A stretch of DNA of 64,000 nucleotides from Rhizophagus prolifer. Its lineage: Eukaryota > Glomeromycota > Glomeromycetes > Glomerales > Glomeraceae. The stretch lies in NCBI GenBank assembly GCA_019425655.1, contig NQWY01000012.1:1-64000 (forward strand), given 5' to 3'. A program made the position numbers and the translations under genes. The notes below the pieces were generated by a model. It was not told the origin of the DNA and did not search any database. It saw only the letters and a list, made by a program, of their open reading frames with translations. Of this stretch, positions 61,058 through 64,000 are shown one piece after another; the stretch's first letter is position 1; the number at the start of each line of letters is the position of its first letter.

Positions 61058-62707
61058 TTAGTTTTTTATAAAATGTATAGTTTTTTCTCCAGAACTATTA
61101 TATATTTTTAGAATATAATTACCTTGTGGTAAATTTCTAACATCTATTTGATTGCTTTTATATTTGCAAGAGAATGATTTATTTAAAAGATTATAAATTT
61201 CAATCTTAGAAATCTTACTTTTGGTTTCTATATTTACAAAATCTCCAGTTGGATTAGGATATATTCGATAATTTTCATCAATTACAGTGTTTTGTATAAT
61301 ATTTTTATTGGCTTTATTTGACTTATTATCAATAACTGTTTTTCCGTTTGTTAAAGGCGTATTATCAGCATATGCATAAAAATGATCGGTGTCAATTAAT
61401 GTATTTGGGTTGATTAAAAGAAATCCTTTACCTTCTACTTTTATACCATTCCATGTAGAATTATTTGCAGATATAATTTCTGCTCCTTCAATTATAAAAT
61501 TGCTACCATCTTTCACAATGAATCTACTTTGAGGAGCCATGATGATTTTACACGTCGCTTTCAAGCTAGAATTATTGTCAACTTTAACATTAGAGTATAA
61601 TCGGAAATTAAGATCCCATGTTTCATTGTTTGTTACATTTATATTAGCATTTTTAAAAGAATTTTCTGTAAAATATTGTCTTACATTTGAGATAGATGCC
61701 ATTCTATAAAGCTGCGAAATATTAGAGTTACTAAGATAATCACGAGTTCCTACATAATAACTCATTATATTAGATCCGCATACACTGTAATGGGGAGGTA
61801 AATCAAAATTATGTCCCAATTCATGCAAAAATCCACCGTTTGAACCTATTGAAATCCCCCAAGACCTGACGGTTTCCCAAGTTGGACTTCCCCAACGAGG
61901 ATTCCCAACCACATAATTCTTCATCCATAGATATTTTGTAAAAAAATCTGGCCAGTATTGTCTCAGTTTTTTGTTAAAATCATAGGTATTAGGACCTTCA
62001 GATGCAGCCCATTGATCTTTTGGTCCATCTGGATAATTACTATACAAACCATTCAAAAAATCATTGTATGTATTTCCATTATTTGAAAATACGACGTTAA
62101 TTCCAGCAGGAATTGTTGGGTCATTATCCAAGTATGTGTAATAATAATTAGATGCTGGCGGATATAACATTTGGTTTGTTGCACATATACCTGGGTTGCC
62201 ACAAGAAGGATCATATCCTGTATATAGAAAATCCCAGGCTGGATCCACTTTCCATATTTTATTAACAATTACTCTTACTTTTGTGTCCGTTAAATTAGCA
62301 TTGCCATAACCTTCACATTCTGATGTGGGAGTTCCGAGATTACCTAATCTGTAATTCATAGCTTCAATAACATCATCCCAAAACTGAATATGCTCAGTAT
62401 TATTTTGTTCAAAATTACCTGTCCCGTCAGGTTTTGTTAAAAAAATAAAATTTAATTTTATATAAATTATATCATCTGATGTTGTAGGCAAATACAAATT
62501 ACTATTACTATAATAAGATGATGTACGATTACATGCTCCAGGAGTTAAAACTTCTGTATCAGGGCCATCAGGGGGATTTCCTGGCAAATGAGCTCCTCCA
62601 CTTCTTATAATTTCTTCAATACATTGAATAGGAAATGGATTATTCTGTTGTGCTTTGGATAAACTAATTATCCAAAAAAGCATAAAAACGTTGAAAAACT
62701 TTTTCAT
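61058..62707 (-). CDS. secreted zinc metalloprotease with T9SS sorting domain
   Basis: A 549-residue secreted protein; ATG 62707 begins the signal peptide MKKFFNVFMLFWIISLSKAQ. FLHELGHNFDLPPHYSVC has H295-E-x-x-H with a third histidine, a metzincin-like site, and GSNIMSYYVGTRDYL is the Met-turn. The region before it is cysteine-rich (CEGYGNAN, DPSCGNPGICATN). A beta-helix-like stretch (KVDNNSSLKATCKIIMA) and the T9SS type A sorting domain (YRIYPNPTGDFVNIE) follow. The subfamily is not certain. The coding start lies 5 bases after the stop of the 62712 gene, so the two are one operon. Confidence 0.8.
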   Translation of the reverse strand: MKKFFNVFMLFWIISLSKAQQNNPFPIQCIEEIIRSGGAHLPGNPPDGPDTEVLTPGACNRTSSYYSNSNLYLPTTSDDIIYIKLNFIFLTKPDGTGNFEQNNTEHIQFWDDVIEAMNYRLGNLGTPTSECEGYGNANLTDTKVRVIVNKIWKVDPAWDFLYTGYDPSCGNPGICATNQMLYPPASNYYYTYLDNDPTIPAGINVVFSNNGNTYNDFLNGLYSNYPDGPKDQWAASEGPNTYDFNKKLRQYWPDFFTKYLWMKNYVVGNPRWGSPTWETVRSWGISIGSNGGFLHELGHNFDLPPHYSVCGSNIMSYYVGTRDYLSNSNISQLYRMASISNVRQYFTENSFKNANINVTNNETWDLNFRLYSNVKVDNNSSLKATCKIIMAPQSRFIVKDGSNFIIEGAEIISANNSTWNGIKVEGKGFLLINPNTLIDTDHFYAYADNTPLTNGKTVIDNKSNKANKNIIQNTVIDENYRIYPNPTGDFVNIETKSKISKIEIYNLLNKSFSCKYKSNQIDVRNLPQGNYILKIYNSSGEKTIHFIKN

Positions 62708-62711
62708 ACTT

Positions 62712-63272
62712 CTATTTTTTATTATTAGCTTCAAGCTCTTCTATTCTCTTATTCTGCTCAATCAGATGCAATGTCAATTCTTCCACTTTCTTAAGAAGCA
62801 GGATATTCATCTCTTTCAGCTCTATCCCATTTTTGATTGCTTCTTTTGTAGATGGTACTTCCGGAAGGTGGCCATTTATATTAATATAGTTTTCCACTTC
62901 TTTGAGTGACATTAGCTTATAATCTTTAGCAAAAACATAATCTGCCCAATCATTTTCAGCAGATATTTCCACCTTTAATTTCTCAGTTTTTATTCCATCC
63001 TTAACAAAAAGTCTATAATTTTCCACAGGAGGACAATCCAAGCTATTACAGACAGCGAGTTCAGGAAAAGACGTAACTCCAATTCCTACTTTTCCATCCG
63101 TGCTAATCCTCATTTTTTCTGTATTGCCAGTTTTAAAAATTAAATTTTTGTTATCAGTTGTACCTACAAAATTAGCACCTGGTGTTGTTCCAGTGTTCCC
63201 AGATAATGACCAGCTCTGTGCATTAATGGCTAATCCACATAGGATTCCCATTAGAATAATTGTTTTTTTCAT
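62712..63272 (-). CDS. secreted tail-fibre-like protein with C-terminal coiled coil
   Basis: A 186-residue protein with a signal peptide ending AINAQ. SWSLSGNTGTTPGANFVGTT and GKVGIGVTSFP are the repeat types of fibre-like proteins in Bacteroidota; the C-terminal DYKLMSLKEVENYINING, HLPEVPSTKEAIKNGIEL and a coiled-coil end (KKVEELTLHLIEQNKRIEEL) resemble S74/endosialidase-chaperone-adjacent tails. No peptidase S74 catalytic residues are clear. Probably surface or extracellular, co-exported with the metalloprotease. Function unknown. Confidence 0.65.
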   Translation of the reverse strand: MKKTIILMGILCGLAINAQSWSLSGNTGTTPGANFVGTTDNKNLIFKTGNTEKMRISTDGKVGIGVTSFPELAVCNSLDCPPVENYRLFVKDGIKTEKLKVEISAENDWADYVFAKDYKLMSLKEVENYININGHLPEVPSTKEAIKNGIELKEMNILLLKKVEELTLHLIEQNKRIEELEANNKK

Positions 63273-63418
63273 AGTTAAAATATTAATTTGTTACTTTTTT
63301 TTCTAAAATACAAATAAAATCAACACCAAAAAATTATTATATTATTCATAAATACAACCATATTAATAAAACTATTACAATACTTATAAATTGAAATTTA
63401 TAATGTATAAAATCAAAG

Positions 63419-63456
63419 ATCCTTCGACATGCTCAGGATGACATTGCAAATACTAG
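63419..63456. repeat. second copy of the CTTCGAC...CTCAGGATGAC repeat
   Basis: ATCCTTCGACATGCTCAGGA then TGACATTGCAAATAC; differs from the 60943 copy by one base in the shared part. Confidence 0.6.
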
Positions 63457-63494
63457 CAGAAATGATTAAGAACTCCCGACAAAACACATTAAAA

Positions 63495-63530
63495 CAAAAA
63501 AGACCTCCAAAATTTGGAAGCCTTTTTGAT
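63495..63530 (-). terminator. terminator of the window-edge T9SS gene
   Basis: AGACCTCCAAA / TTTGGAAGCCT imperfect stem, T-rich on both sides. Similar in sequence to the hairpin at 61009. Confidence 0.6.
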
Positions 63531-63550
63531 TTTTAAGTAAAAAACTATAA

Positions 63551-64000
63551 TTAGTTTTTGATAACTTTTTGAGATACTTTCTCACCGTTTACTATACCTG
63601 TTACGATATAAACACCTTTTGCAAGAGAAGAAACATTCAATATAGAACCTTCTGTTACTTTAGCGGCTTTTACAACTTGTCCAGCAGCGTTGATAATTTG
63701 GATGTCAGCAGTTTTAGCAAAAGAGATAGATTCACCAACAACAGTATTCTTAACCAAGTTAGAGCTTGCTTTTGTGAAATCAGCAACTGCAAGTGATGCA
63801 GATCCTTTGATATCATCTACAAACAATGCATTAGTTGAACTTTTTTGTAATTTGATAGAGAATGCTGGAGTTGATCCCCAATTTACACCAGTAAGATCCA
63901 ATGTAATTGTGATCCAATCATTAGCATTAATGCTTCCCGTATAGGCATTTGCTCCTGTTGCAGTCAAAGTAACATTGCCAGTAGTACCTGCAGGAACGTT
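63551..64000 (-). CDS. C-terminal end of a T9SS type A cargo protein (5' partial)
   Basis: The frame is open to the window edge, and the TTG at 63967 is not its start. The visible part has a beta-sandwich (WITITLDLTGVNWGSTPAFS, LFVDDIKGSASLA) like carbohydrate-binding or reelin-type domains. The T9SS sorting domain follows (IQIINAAGQVVKAAKV, LAKGVYIVTGIVNGEKVSQK). The rest, lying to the right, will hold the functional domain. Confidence 0.8.
   Translation of the reverse strand, partial: NVPAGTTGNVTLTATGANAYTGSINANDWITITLDLTGVNWGSTPAFSIKLQKSSTNALFVDDIKGSASLAVADFTKASSNLVKNTVVGESISFAKTADIQIINAAGQVVKAAKVTEGSILNVSSLAKGVYIVTGIVNGEKVSQKVIKN

Overview
The window is low-GC DNA from a member of Bacteroidota, most likely family Weeksellaceae (Chryseobacterium/Epilithonimonas-like). 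This rests on three things: several secreted proteins with C-terminal type IX secretion (T9SS type A) sorting domains, TonB/PorT-like outer-membrane proteins, and Bacteroidota-type -7 boxes (TAnnTTTG) upstream of genes. Most genes are chromosomal housekeeping genes. No prophage, insertion sequence, CRISPR array or rRNA operon is seen. The genus is inference.

Layout. 1-7 kb: menE (cut by the window edge), arfB, a DUF922 protein, cdd, recF coupled to a RelE/ParE-type toxin-antitoxin pair, a BamA/TamA-like outer-membrane protein and a split UbiA-like membrane gene. 7-16 kb: a 2009-residue alpha-2-macroglobulin-like protein and a secreted reprolysin-type metalloprotease. 15.6-21.7 kb: two tandem outer-membrane barrels, aroB, a DUF4476 protein, lpdA and a yggS-type gene. 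21.7-27.4 kb: a four-gene glycan cluster (GT4, polysaccharide deacetylase, GT2, GT87-like), dapD and an NlpC/P60 lipoprotein. 27.6-31.1 kb: tRNA-Ala(GGC), a DUF2007 protein and a lysine-catabolic pair (lysine 6-aminotransferase plus semialdehyde dehydrogenase). 31.3-41 kb: era, nrnA-like gene, an alpha/beta hydrolase operon, exbD, dsbD and a tilS gene that is not open from end to end. 41-47.8 kb: an OmpA lipoprotein, an O-methyltransferase, a second NlpC/P60 enzyme, a TonB-dependent receptor, kdsA and a DUF1697 protein. 47.8-58 kb: a large DUF2723/GT117 membrane protein, a cysteine-synthase-like enzyme followed by a serine-palmitoyltransferase-like enzyme, a serine hydrolase, tag and a fused UMP synthase. 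58-64 kb: an M1-peptidase-like/beta-barrel fusion and T9SS cargo genes, the last one cut by the window edge.

Most notable points. (1) The cysteine-synthase-like/SPT-like pair (51.6-54 kb) is a candidate for the first two steps of sulfonolipid (capnine) synthesis. (2) The macroglobulin has a thrombospondin-3 motif and a TonB-plug-like stretch where the bait region should be, lacks the thioester, and carries two in-frame segments derived from dispersed repeats. (3) Short repeats are frequent: palindromic elements, CACAAAG-type elements (one supplies the dsbD N-terminus), and a 21-bp tandem array before tag. (4) tilS, normally essential, needs two compensating poly-T length changes to read through, so it may be a sequence error.
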